64,000 bases of DNA from NCBI GenBank assembly GCA_012845835.1, contig JABAKD010000023.1:16302702-16366701 (forward strand). Direction: 5' to 3'. Both the position numbers and the translations under genes were made by a program. This stretch comes from Undaria pinnatifida (lineage: Eukaryota > Sar > Phaeophyceae > Laminariales > Alariaceae). The notes beneath the pieces are model-generated. The model made no database searches. It was not told where the DNA came from and saw only the letters and a program-made list of their open reading frames with translations. Positions 25,643-36,734 of the stretch are shown piece by piece. Every line of letters begins with the position of its first letter. Position 1 is the stretch's first letter.

Positions 25643-25955
25643 TTTTTTCTTTTCTTTTCACACATCTATTTTCCAGCTTCGGGACAAGCTATGGTCACAG
25701 GTGTCGTCCCTTCCCCCCCCCCGGTTCTTGCCTTCGATTTTTATCGCGCATAGCGTTCCGCAATCCCATTGTTCGACGTTTTTCATCGAGTGTTGCTAAC
25801 TCACGCTCTCGCACTGTAAGCAAGTCAATTTGTGCACAAGAAAAACTCCCCACGAATTTATACGAGTATGCACTCGGGGGAGATTTGAACTCACGAAACT
25901 GACCTATACCAGGCTCGAGGATAACCTGATACGCCACCGGGGCGACTGGCTAAAT
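25643..25955 (-). mobile_element. tRNA-derived SINE-like insertion in E2
   Basis: On the minus strand a tRNA-like head holds an A box (TGGCGTATCAGG, 25925-25936) and a B box (GAGTTCAAATC, 25882-25892) at tRNA spacing. A ~230-bp unrelated body follows, then an A-rich tail (GAAAAGAAAAGAAAAAAT). It is absent from the matching place in E3 (near 24375), where the flanking E2 sequences join. Target duplication is unclear. The acceptor stem pairs imperfectly, so it is not a functional tRNA gene. Confidence 0.7.
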
Positions 25956-26621
25956 ATATCACGGGTCCAAAAGGACCCGACCCGCATGAAACCCACACCT
26001 CACGGGTCACTCGGAGTGTGTCGGGTCGGGTCGGGTCGGGTCGGGTCGGGTTGGGTCGGGTCGAGTCCGGTCGGGTCGGGTCGGGTCGGGTCGGGTCGGG
26101 TCGGGTCGGGTCGGGTCGGGTCGGGTCGGGTCGGGTCGGGTCGGGTCGGGTCGGGTCGGGTCGGGTCGGGTCAAGATGTTTTAAACTCTCGCGGGGCGGG
26201 TCGGGTCAGCGGGTCGGGTCGGGTCCAGATGTTTTAAAACCTCGCGGGTCGGGTCGGGTCAGCTGACCCGACCCGACCCGACCCGTGAGGTATGACCTGA
26301 CCCGTGAACAGCCGTGATGATTTTGACGGGAAACGTGTGGGACGGGAATTGGCACTTCGTGACCTGGTTGGGTGGGACCACAGGAACGATATTGGCACGG
26401 GGACGTGAATTAATCCCAATTCCTGTGAAACCTCGAGGGAATGTTCCCGCGGGAATTTTCCCGAGGACTGCTCTGGAAATAAATGGTTCGTCCACCCTGT
26501 CAGAATTAAGATTATTTTCTTGACTCTGGGATACTACGTGGTACCAAATATCACATGTCCACACCCTGGACAATGAACACAACAGTGGTCTATTGCATCG
26601 ACAATACAAGAGGGGGGCAAT

Positions 26622-27130
26622 CTATCGATAGCCATTGTCAGCGACAATGGATTGTGGAAGGTGTCTATCGATAGACACTGTCGTCGACAATAGATTATGG
26701 AAGGTGTCTAGAGGTAGATATCGTCATCCACAATAGATTGTGGAACGTGTCTATCGATACATATTGTCGTCGACAATAGATTGTCGAAGGTGTCTGTCGA
26801 TAGACATTGCCATCGACAGTTGACAATAGATTGTCGGAGCGGTCTGTCGATAGGAATTGCCATCGACCATAGATGTGGAAGGTGTCTATCGATAGATATT
26901 GTCGACTTTGGAGGGTGCCCATCGATAGATGTTGTCGGCGACACTAAATGTCAACCGTGTCCATCAATGGCCATTGCTGGTCACCATAAACTGCGCGGCA
27001 TGTCTATCGATGGCAATTGTCGGTCGCAATAGAGTTTGCGACATATCTATTGATGGCCATTGTCCGCCGCAATGGATTGTGCACGCTGTCCATTGACAAG
27101 CATTCACTGCTGTGTGCGATGGTGGACTTC
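26622..27130. repeat. 43-bp palindrome-rich satellite, compact block
   Basis: About twelve units spaced 42-44 bp (starts near 26622, 26665, 26708, 26751, 26794, 26844, 26886, 26919, 26959, 27003, 27046 and 27089). Each unit has the palindrome CTATCGATAG, then a 15-nt inverted repeat ATTGTCGTCGACAAT, then AGATTGTGGAAGGTGT. Divergence increases to the right. Confidence 0.92.
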
Positions 27131-29115
27131 GTGCTTTGGGGGAAAAGCCACGATAGTGCATTGATGAAACAATAGTTTCAGGTGTAGAGGGTGTGTACTG
27201 TTGGGAGATGAAGACCAACAACGCAGAAGGGCTTCTTCCGACTGGGAGAGTGCTTCTGAAGTACCGCCGCTTTCAAGACATTCGCCGTTTAAGCAGGTAG
27301 GGCTGCTGCCTAGCGTACATGGGTTTCAAACGAGAAGCAATATCATGCTACCGTCCATAGTAGTAGCAATTTTACGACAAAATACGTATACACCGGCAAT
27401 CCGAAAAACTGCCACTCAGCGTCAAGCGTACATGCAAAATACAACTAACCGCAGGCGTCAACAATGAACATCAACATTTCGCTCCACGATATACAAACGG
27501 TTAAGACAAAAGTTAGTCTCTTGTGGAAACACCCCCAACAATCTACTCTGGGCGGCCAGATACAATGTTGTGGGTGGCGATGGGTATTGATAGACACCAT
27601 TGGGTATCTATTGCTGGCGACATTAGTAAACATTGGCGGTCGGCAACAACGGCCATTGATACCACTCCACGATATGCAATAGGTTTAGACAGTAGTCTAT
27701 TGTGAAAATACGCCCAATAGCCTATCGTGCGTGTCGATGGCTATTGATGGACAACTGCATGTCTATGGCGGGAAAAGCTATCGGTAGACAACCTTGTATG
27801 GTCCATTGTTCAAACAATGTATATCGCGGTTGCTTCCCCGGTATCTCTTTCGCAGGACAACAACCATCTCTTGATAACCATGGCACTCCATTGTGACAAC
27901 CAATGTCTATCGCACTCGATTCCCCGCCGTCTATCGTTCAGGGCAATATCTATCTATTGACAACCATGTGACTCCATTGTGGCAAACACTGCTTATCGCG
28001 GTTGCCCCCCCGACATCTATTGCTCAAGACAATAGCCATTTATGGACAACCATGTCACTCCATTGTTACAGCAAAGGTGTATTGTGTGCATTGCCGAACA
28101 TACATGGTTCCCTGACAATGTCTATCGATAGACAGCAATGCCAAACTCTTGCGGTTAACAATGTCCATTGATACGCACTTTTCCTGGGCTACTGTAGCGG
28201 CAATGTGCTATTTCCTTTCTATTGTCCAGAGTGTAAGCACGCCATACAAAATCTATCCATTGACGCCAACCGCCCATTGCCCAAAGTACCAAAAAGCATT
28301 GCTGCGGACAATGTATATCGATAGAAAGCGTTGCTAGTGCATTGTCAACGCAGCAGACCACTGTTGTGTCTATTTTCCAGGGAGTGGTCTCTACTCGTAG
28401 GCGGCTGCCGCCGCAATTGGGCGCGTATAACGTAATACCGGTCTTTGTGGAAGCTCTCAGCTTTGTGGGCGCGTGAGGGTTTTGGCCGGCTGTCGGATGT
28501 CCCGACGACGAACCCCCATCGTGAAGGGGTCAACGGGTACCTGAGGGCGTATTTATATGGCAACTCTTTGTGGAGGATCTCTGCTTCCTGAAGGGCATCG
28601 GAACCTGGTGTTCACAATACATCAGTACACCGTACGAGTTGCAGAAAAACAAGTAGAATAGGTCGGTGATGGTGTCCATCGACAGACATTGTCCACAACA
28701 ATAGACTGTAAACGGTGACCATCGATAGCCATTTCCTGTCACAATAGATTGAGAAACGCATCTGTCGATAGCCGTTGCCGGTCACAATAAATTGTGCAAG
28801 CTATGTATCGATAGACATTGTCTACCACAATGTAATGTAAACGGTGACCATCGATAGCGATTTCCCGACACAATTGTTTTACGAAATGCATCTATCGAAA
28901 ACCATTGCTGGCTGCAATAGATTGTGCAAGCTACCCATTGGTAGCCATTGTCGGTGACAGTAGCTTTCAACCGAGGTACTTCAGCACAGTCCTGCTTAGC
29001 CAATTCGTTGGGGAGTTGACCTATCGAGAGACATTACCGACAACAAGAGATCGACAAATTTGCTAATCGATAGCTTTGCCGACGACAATAGATCCGTCCA
29101 TTGCACCATAATCCA
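27131..29115. repeat. diverged continuation of the 43-bp satellite
   Basis: ATCGATAG/CTATTG and CATTGTC…ACAATAG words continue at irregular spacing. A second compact block lies at about 28670-28960 with 43-44-bp spacing. Non-satellite islands occur at 27140-27460 and 28370-28660. Many open frames here are by-products of the repeat. Confidence 0.75.
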
Positions 29116-30856
29116 TTGCTATTGCAGGAGGCATTGTCTCGTTTTGTCCAGGGTGTGCACATGTCACCACCGTCTACTTTGTACCTGGTGTGACATTTGT
29201 CTGCTGTACACGTCGCCCATCACCCACAACAAAGAACCACACACCTACTACAGTATACCGCTATTAATAGCGCTTGTTGTTAGGCGAGGGGGCTTCGTCC
29301 TCACACAAACGCAACAGCACCACCACCGCCACCACTACCACCACCACAGCACCACCACAGCAGCAGCAACAGCAGCAAAGGCGGTGGCGACCTAACGTCG
29401 CCGGAGACAGTGTTCGCGCCAGATATTAAAAAAAGAAGACAAACAGGAAAACAAGACCAACCAATTCAACATAAAACCGCTTTCCAAAAATCAGAAGCCA
29501 TAAAGGCCCAGATTAACGAGGAACTCGCCAAATCGAAGTTCGATTTTTTTTTTTTTATTGAACTAAATTTGCATCTGATTGGCCGAAAATTGAATCACCG
29601 TGCAGGCCTTTCAGAATAATTACAAAAAGTCAAATTCAACAAAGAAGTAAAAAATACTTGTGCTTACAAGGGAGTTTCGGAAAACGTTTTTGTTTCCAGA
29701 ATAAAAATATTGCAGAATAAAAATATTTTCATAAATCAGAGGAAAAAATCGCGTTTCGTTCGGGGTTTTGCCCCCAACCCCAGAACCAGAGGATTTTGTT
29801 GGGCTCTCGTTCTGGAAACTCAAGTTCCGGTTCAAAACCATAATTAACAGGGCCCAACATGTTTTAGTGTGGAGCGCGCTCTGATGTGTATCACCAACAC
29901 CACCCACCTACAGCAGTACCCGTACCTGGACACACTTCAGACATTAATATAGCGCTTCAACCAAAAACAAAGCACACACCGTACCACCAGTAGCTAGCCG
30001 CAGCAACAGCAGCAGCAGCAGCGAGACACGCACGCAGTAGCGAACGGCCGCAAGGATGTGGGCTCCTCCTCGAAGGTTCGAATCGGTGATGGCACACCGC
30101 AATGGGCAAAGGAGAGGAGAGCTGGGAGAGGGGGTGCTGGGTGCCTAGGAGAGAGGCTTGCCAATATGGCTACAGCGACCGAGAGGCACAAAAGGGCTTT
30201 CGAGCCTGCGGGTATCGCCTTACTCGCCGTGCACTGCCGCTGCGTCTCGCTGCTGCTGCGTGCTTTGTTGCTCTGGCAGCCTCAGCACTAGCCTGTGTTT
30301 GGCACACTCGTCGATTTCGTGACGTAGCGTACGTGCTGTTGAAAACAACACTTGGTACCTGGCACGCGAATTCGCGCACACCCACACAGCTATGTGGGAG
30401 TTGATTTTGATTGCTGACAACCACTGACACAGAGCCACTGCCTTATTTTATGTTTGAGCCGACCACGGGTACGCAGGTTTTGGTCACGCGCTGCTGTTAT
30501 TGGTGCGTGCTTCGTCGCATAGGCAGTCTGATTATTAGCTGTGTAGCTAGGTTCCTGCTGCTGATAGCTGACGTTCGCTTCGTTGGCCAAATGCAAAAAG
30601 CAAAAGCACACAAAAAAAACATGTTGCAACCTCTTTGAACGCGGCCGAATTTTACACCAATCAGCACGAAACGACATTTTGCCATTTCGTTCTGGAAACT
30701 GGAGTGTTTGCGTGAAGCAGAATTTGATTGGGTTTGCTTCAACGGGCTATTTAGACTTTCAAAACAGAATGGGTTTTAAAATTGCATGCGAGAACCCAAA
30801 AAATAAAACTCGATTTCAAAGTGGAAAAAAAAATCTAGGAATTTTAAAAGTGCGAG
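29116..30856. other. anonymous sequence with CCA/CAG runs and a B-box-like word
   Basis: A CCACCA/CAGCAG tract spans 29310-29390. The word TCGTTCTGGAAACT occurs at about 29807 and 30687, hinting at another decayed repeat. A B-box-like GGTTCGAATCGG occurs near 30078 without a convincing tRNA fold. No gene is supported. Confidence 0.4.
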
Positions 30857-31125
30857 CAAAACAACAGGATTCTTCACGGTGCGGTTTTTACTATCGGCTC
30901 GGTGCGGTTGACCGCGCCGAACCGCAACGTAGGGTTTTTGTCCTCTTGAAAACCGCACCGCACCGCGCCGTAGGTTTTACGATATTGAACAACCGCACCG
31001 AACCGCACCGTGGCATTTACGAATTGTGAAAACCGCACCGAACCGCACCGTAGGATATATCACAGCACTGAACCGCACTGTATGATTTACAATATCCGAA
31101 AACCGCACCGAACCGCACCGTAAGA

Positions 31126-31839
31126 GTCATTTCTAACGAGCAAACGAAATTTCCAAAAACTTTCGATTTCAGCAAGAAAAAAATGGCAACGCTTTCCAAA
31201 AAGACGACAAACTTTCTATCGCGAAACACTGCGCATTTATTTGGCAAGTTTTTGGATATTTTGTCAAGTTTCGTCATCATAACGCCCTCAGATTATATAC
31301 AGCAGCAGCAGCAGCAGGGAGCCAACGGCACGCCGACGCTCTCTATGGAGCAAATGCTGGCGCAGAAAGGACTTCAGGCACAGCCTATGTACCCCAGAGG
31401 TTGGCAGTCCTTCCAGTACGGCCGAATTCGCCTGAGAAAAGCTGGGGCGGCTGCTGTTTTTGATGATGCTTCAGCACCCGCTCAAAACGACGCCCATGTG
31501 GCATCTACGCGGGCCTCACGGCCAGTGTCGCCAGCCCTATCATAGCTGCTGCCAATGACACCGTGTATCTTCCGTACCTCCCGCTATTACAGAAGTTAGA
31601 GCAAGTCTAGCATCGGGCGTCGTGGGGTGGTCTTGTTTGTACAACCTTGCGTTGGCGTTATTGGCCTGAAATGGCAGATGGAATGGCAAATCTCACTTTC
31701 CAAAAACTTGCCAACGAAGCGGAACGGAAATATAAAAAACAAAACTTTGGCACGTTTATTGCTGTTTTGGCAAGTCCAAATTTCCAAAAACTTGCCAAAT
31801 TGACAAGAAACATGCCCAAAAAGTGTCGTTAGAAATGAC
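31126..31839 (+). mobile_element. 714-bp terminal-inverted-repeat element
   Basis: Ends are perfect 14-bp inverted repeats GTCATTTCTAACGA (31126-31139 and 31826-31839). Subterminal copies of CCAAAAACTTGCCAA point right-to-left on the right side (31697, 31780) and in the opposite sense on the left (31238). No clear target duplication is visible. It contains the open frame at 31183-31545. Confidence 0.75.
31183..31545 (+). CDS. 120-codon open frame inside the TIR element, possible captured exon
   Basis: The first ~37 codons follow the element's own end sequence. The rest is different in character: a glutamine run (QQQQQQ), MEQMLAQKG, a PRGWQSFQYGRIRLRKAG segment, then an alanine/serine-rich tail. 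An acceptor-like ATATACAG lies just before the CAG run, so the glutamine-to-alanine part could be an exon picked up from a host gene. I do not recognise the domain, and no transposase motif is present. Confidence 0.3.
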   Translation: MATLSKKTTNFLSRNTAHLFGKFLDILSSFVIITPSDYIQQQQQQGANGTPTLSMEQMLAQKGLQAQPMYPRGWQSFQYGRIRLRKAGAAAVFDDASAPAQNDAHVASTRASRPVSPALS

Positions 31840-32244
31840 CCTGAAGATTCCCGATTTCATAAAACCGCACCGAACCACACCGTAGGAATGCCATCGAAAC
31901 AGCACCGCACCGTGTGCTTCAAGCCAAAAACGTTAGATCGTTTTTTTAACGGTGCGGTTTACTTGAAACCGTAAGACAAAACACGCTTTCATCGACCGTG
32001 GAACCGTGCTATAGGATCACGGTTTTGTACCGTTCATCACGGTTTGTTCGCGTTTTGGAGTCAAAAGTGTACGTGCAAAAGTGTTCCCGTTATTTTACCT
32101 GGTTGCTTAACTCACAAGTAGGCACGGTTTATCATACATATACGCCTGTCGCACACATACTAAATAAATGGTACCTGGTAATCAATGTCATACGTCGTAT
32201 GATACCATGGTACCAGGTGTAGACTCAGATCTTTTGTCAGAGAG

Positions 32245-33785
32245 CGTTCGGTTAGTGCATCCCTGGCATCTCCGGGGGTCTCACTTCGACACCGCCTCCG
32301 TCCACTACTTGTGGAATGCTCCAGCTTTTCTTTGATTTCTTGCTCCGCCTTATTTTTTTTTGTTTCTGCTCCTCTTGCCAGTTGTTTCTTGACTTTTCAG
32401 CTGCTTCCTGCAAATATGGTTTTTCTGCCAACACGATTTTGAACCTTTTCGCGATATTTCTTCCTTTTCGTAAAGTAAGTTGAAGTTCCCACCGTTTGCC
32501 GCCAATTTGCCGCCTGTGCATTACTTGCGGAACGGTCCAGCTTGAGCTTTTGTTTGATTTCCACCATTTGTTTTGTACGTGCACGAAGTTTCACCATACT
32601 AGCTGAGATCTCGGGTTGGCTCATCATCTCAGCTCAGCTCCGCCAAGCACCCCACCGCAGCGCTATACCTCAGCAGCGCAGCGCCGTGCAGTGCCGTGCC
32701 CTGCGATACCCTGCCGTGTCCTGCAGCTCAGTTCAGCAGCGCACCGCAGTGCTAGCTCAGCAGAGCGCAGCGCCGTGCGGTGCCGCGGTTTGCCGTGCTT
32801 TGCCATGCTGCGTGCTTTGCTGCGCTTTTACTAGTTCGCGCATGCCAGTAACACTCGAAGTATAACACCACGTACCGGTACTATTATTACTACACCAATT
32901 TTGTACATATTACGTTGTTGTCGGATCACAAATAATGCACCCCCCGCCCAGCTCAGCCCGGCTGTATATATCCAAAAAAATGAAATATAGCTCAGCAGCG
33001 CAGCGCAGTGCGGTGCCGTGCCTTGCGCTTCGTTTTGCGGTGCTGTGCGTTCTTTTGAACATACAGCAGTAGTACCAGGTATGATACAGGTACCAGGTTT
33101 ATGTACGTGTTGTGTACTCTTTTTTTTGCTTTCGCAAGTTGATTATCCTCTCTCGGTCCCCATGCCCCCCCTCCCCCCCCCCCGCAAATATCACACGTAC
33201 TGCCGTTCAGAACGTGACATCAACAAGCAAACAGCACAGCGCAGGGCAATTAGCTCTGCACGAGCTCCTCTTGGCATTATCACTTCGCTATTCGCACCAA
33301 ATAATGACGGGCCTCTTCTTCCTGCCCCCCTTGCATGTTTCTGTTGCATTCTTCCTTGCGCGAGCGTAGCGGGCGGCGTCAGCCGCCCGCGAAGCGGAAC
33401 CCTGTGCTTTCTTTAGAACACACAGAGTACCACCAGGCAGCAGGTATTAGGCGAAGTCCCACGTACCAGGTACCGGTAGTACGTGTGTACTTGTCTTTTC
33501 GCGTTCGTCGTTGATTTTGTCCTCCATCGGTCCTCTTTGCGCTTTTTTCTTCGCGAATTACACCCGTGCTTCTGCCGATCAGAACGTGACATCGCCAGCA
33601 TACAGCACAGCACCGACAGGGCAATCAGCTCTGCACACAAGTAGCTCTTGGCATTATCAAATAGCTAGTTGCACTAAATCATGGGCCTCTTCTTTCTGCC
33701 CCCTTCACATTTAGTTGGAATCTTCCTCGCGCGAGCGTAGCGGGCGGCGTCAGCCGCCCGCGGCGCGGAGCCCTTGTTCTTCTGT
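32245..33785 (-). repeat. dispersed repeat family A, inverted partial copy
   Basis: Reverse-complement match to family A: GGCATCTCCGGGGG…, the GAACGGTCCAGCTT block, the CCCCACCGCAGCGCTA block, CAGCACCGCA-type words, and two GC hairpins (33369-33390 and 33740-33761), each followed by its CTTGCGCGAGCGTAGC side. The two-hairpin order matches 43325-45235. Confidence 0.85.
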
Positions 33786-34030
33786 ACGTATATACCACAG
33801 GCTGTGACTCCCGATTCCACAGTTGTCATTTTTTTTCTGACTGATGCATGACCTGCTTAAGCTATGATATATGTGTGTACCACGTTTGGTTTGTGTTTTT
33901 TCCCGGTTGATGTACTCCTCCACTCCAGTGACAGGAGCCTGTCCTGTGACCACCAATTGATGACCACGGACTTGATTATGCGAGTTAATGTGAGCACAGC
34001 TACAACAACAACCACGTATATATAACCACG
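33785..34030 (+). repeat. dispersed repeat R3, copy 3
   Basis: Shares CTCCCGATTCCAC, GTTTGGTTTGTGTTTTTTCCC, CCTGTCCTGTGACCACC and CGGACTTGATTATGCGAG with the other R3 copies. It begins right after a GC-hairpin module. Confidence 0.75.
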
Positions 34031-34139
34031 TATATGTGTACCAGGTGTGGATAAAATTGTAAGTAGAGTCTTCCACTCGGTAGACCGTACTGACGACACC
34101 AGATTATTCTTCCTTTTTATTATGAAAATTAAAATACAC

Positions 34140-34370
34140 TCCAGCTGTGAGATCGAATATTTTGTCGAAACTCATCTTTGCAAGCTGTGTGTGATACTCC
34201 GATCGCGCATATTAGGGGTTGTGTGTCCTCATTAAGGATATACGTCGGCGACTCCCCTTGCAACTACAGTGTAGCTATCAGGGTCAACAGGGTGATGTTA
34301 GGCAGTCTGTGCGCGGAAACTATAAAACCCGTTTCTGAGAGGGACAAAATCTGACAGCTGTGGAAGGAAA
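34140..34370 (+). repeat. dispersed repeat R4, copy 1
   Basis: About 75-80% similar by eye to 42260-42475: GTCGAAACTCATCTTTGCAA, TCAACAGGGTGATG and GAAACTATAAAACCCGT occur in the same order. A shorter piece recurs at about 35200-35245. Confidence 0.75.
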
Positions 34371-34409
34371 TGCATCAGTTTAACAAGTGAATCCTGTGAG
34401 TCGAATATC

Positions 34410-35240
34410 CGGTGAGGGGAGGGCGGAGTTTTGAAGGACGTGGGGGCCTGATTTTGATCAAAAGGGGGGCGGGAGGGGAGAAGGGGGGGGGAGGGGACGG
34501 GTGGGGCAGGTCTATTTGTGCGTGGAAACTATACATATTTCTTGTGGGGGAGGGGGAGGAATGTGGCGGGGGGGGGGGCGGGGGCGGGGGGGGAGGGCTT
34601 TAGGTCGCATAGATGTAGGGGTTGGCTATACGCGTGGTGCTAGGTCTAGGCGATGGTGCGGGTGGTGGGTGAAGGAGGGGGCGTTGGGGACGGGGGTGGG
34701 TGGGAATTGCAGCAGCGGCATGGACGGCTCTGAAACGATAACGAGGCGATATCCAGGGCGTGGAAGTGTTTATTACTCTGGCGGATTTCGATAGTAGGTG
34801 GGGCGTTAATCATACATGTAGGGGCCTACTATACGCGCGGTGCTGGGTCTAGGCGATCGTGCGGGGTGTGGGGAAGGAGGGGGCGTTGGAGGGGGGAGGG
34901 GGGATAAATGAAAGCTACGTCATGGATGGCTAGAAAGATAATGACGTGATATCAATGGCTTATTAGTGTTTATTACTCTGGCCGATTTCGATTGTAAGTG
35001 GGGCGTTTGAACGAACTGGGCGGGGAACAAAGGGGGGGGGGGGGGGAGATGAGTTGGAGCTACGGTATGGATGGCTAGATGGATAATGAGATGATATCAG
35101 CTGGCTGGTAGTGTTTACTACTCTGGCAGATTATGATTTCAGGTGATGCGTTTAAACAAGAGGGATCGGGGGGAGGGGGGGGGGAAGCATTTCAATATGT
35201 GCGCGGAAACTACAAACCCTTGAAGGGGACGAATCTGACG
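34410..35240 (+). repeat. G-run-rich tandem repeat (~190-300 bp units)
   Basis: Units share GTGTTTATTACTCTGG.GGATTTCGAT, TAGGTCTAGGCGAT and long G runs (for example 34567-34595 and 35033-35047). A related unit lies at 55025-55330. The multiple G runs could form quadruplexes. Confidence 0.8.
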
Positions 35241-35339
35241 GTTGCAGCAAGAAGACACCCCTTTATATCACCCGCCTGTGATGATTATTTTCCTAGAATG
35301 TTTGATGTTACATGTAGTATGCAACCCAGTTCTTAGGTG

Positions 35340-36700
35340 TAGTAAACAACGTGTCAAAAGCTTCATAATTTGTTATTGTACATGGATCGAAAGATAGAAT
35401 ATTTCAATCGATAGGTACAATCATGTACAAACCATTATTTTCTGACATCGCTATTTATAAGGAGATGCGTATTGCCAAATGCTATTTATAAGGAGATGCA
35501 TATTGCCAAATACAACAGGCGAGGTGATGGTCATGCAATGCCACCGCCATTGAGAACGACAGGGAGAGATGCGAATCGTTATTGTTTTGAAAGGAATGCT
35601 TAGTGTACACGCGCTCAATTACGTTACTTCGTTAGTCATACTTCGCTTGGCATAGGTTGGGAGGCGATCATGCAGGCGGTATGTACGGAATACCTTACGT
35701 AATAAGTTGGTGGTGCGGTTTACCGCAATTTCAGCATACCTCTCTGTATCTCCTCTTCACATTATTATTGTCTCACATATACGATTTTACGCCTTCGATT
35801 TTACGCCTTTGATTTTTGCCGTGCCGATGTGGGGCTCTGAGGTCGCCAAATCCAAGACAGAGATACATCTTATAAATACACCAAGCCAGGTGACGTGGGC
35901 ATGCGATGTCACCACTATTGAACGCGAGGGTGACTTTAATTTGTTAGGCATATGCTACTTCGTTTGGTAGAGGTTGTCAGGCGATCATGCAAACGGCCGG
36001 AGGCACGAAATACCCTGCGTAATAGGTTGGTAGTGCGGTCTACCGCAGTGTTAACATAACTGTCTGTACTTCTTTTTCTTGCAATTATCTAGTGTACGAT
36101 TGTACGCCCTGTTTTCTCCCCACTGTCGTCGAAGATGTTGTGGTCCTGTCGATGTCGCGTCCATGTCTGGTGCTCTTGTTAGTGATGCTCATGAAAACAT
36201 GCCCTAGCGTGTAGTAGATGATCGCTGAGTGGTGTTCCTTGCCTTTACATCAAGCCAGGTAGTATATGTCAACGCAACCGCTTGCTTGAAAACGACAAAT
36301 AAAATTCCGCACACACCTGATACAGAGGAGACGCGGCCCGAAGATTGTTCAGTATACCGACGGTCAGGAACAGGTTATCGAGCAGCGCACTTCATTTTTA
36401 CTACCGCTCCTCACTCCACCTGAAACACTACGGGCATTCGTTGGACCCAGTTCGCTGATGCCCAAAACCAATTGCAAAGGAGGTGATGTGGTGGGCGAAT
36501 GCTATAATGATGGGCGCTGCTACGATTACCTCGTCTCTTGTTCTGTTTGTTCTTGCGTTCTTGATTAACCTGTTATTTAGCAACGAACAGTTTTGACGTA
36601 TTTTAGGTGTGCGCAAAGACTATACTTGTATGTAGACTATGCGATGTTTCCGAGTCGTAGGGACCCCAAATTGAAATCCAGGGTACATCTGTTCTATCTT
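35340..36700. repeat. diverged ~350-bp direct repeats, no gene
   Basis: Blocks around 35515-35775, 35875-36085 and 36235-36300 share AGG.GGTCATGCRATG..ACC, GTTGGTRGTGCGGTYTACCGCA and CAAGCCAGGT. Otherwise anonymous. Confidence 0.55.
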
Positions 36701-36734
36701 TTGACTGGGCTTCGTATGTAGACGTGTAGGTGGT

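Larger units (their letters stand above)
21530..26316 (+). mobile_element. hAT-like non-autonomous element E2 with GGGTC arrays, interrupted
   Basis: Left terminus TAGGGGTTTTCACGGG; right terminus (opposite strand) CACGGCTGTTCACGGG. The pentamer arrays are at 21590-21720 and 26020-26290; the right one holds over 25 nearly perfect GGGTC copies and ends in a GGGTCAGCTGACCC mirror. The body is colinear with E1 (779-2224, reversed), but a Helitron splits it at 22021-25017 and a SINE-like insert at about 25643-25955. Joining 22020 to 25018 restores alignment with E1. No transposase is encoded. Flanking octamers (aaattttt / atgatttt) match poorly. Confidence 0.75.
21347..26470. mobile_element. probable outermost element F with ACGGGAA subterminal arrays
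   Basis: ACGGGAA/TTCCCGT words cluster at 21347-21525 and again at 26325-26470, immediately outside the GGGTC element on both sides. They look like the two subterminal parts of one element split by E2. Candidate termini CAGTGATCCC (left) and CAGTCCTCGG (right, opposite strand) are weakly matched and I find no target duplication. The paired arrays are seen directly; treating them as one element is inference. Confidence 0.45.
30865..31972 (+). mobile_element. candidate hAT-like element with ACCGCACC arrays
   Basis: AACCGCACCG/CGGTGCGGTT words form arrays at 30880-31125 and 31855-31970. The left edge reads CAGGATTCTTCACGG. Flanking octamers caaaacaa (30857-30864) and caaaacac (after 31972) match at 7 of 8, but the right terminus does not show the expected inverted CAGG end, so the borders are provisional. 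A separate inverted-repeat element fills its middle. Confidence 0.5.

Noticed and set aside
21590-26290. Long open frames through GGGTC arrays (repeated GRVGSGRVGS-type peptides)
   Set aside because: A 15-nt period keeps any frame open; both strands are open and the arrays belong to transposon ends.
22800-26300. CRISPR-like array from regularly spaced repeats
   Set aside because: The spacers are near-identical to each other and the setting is eukaryotic transposon ends.
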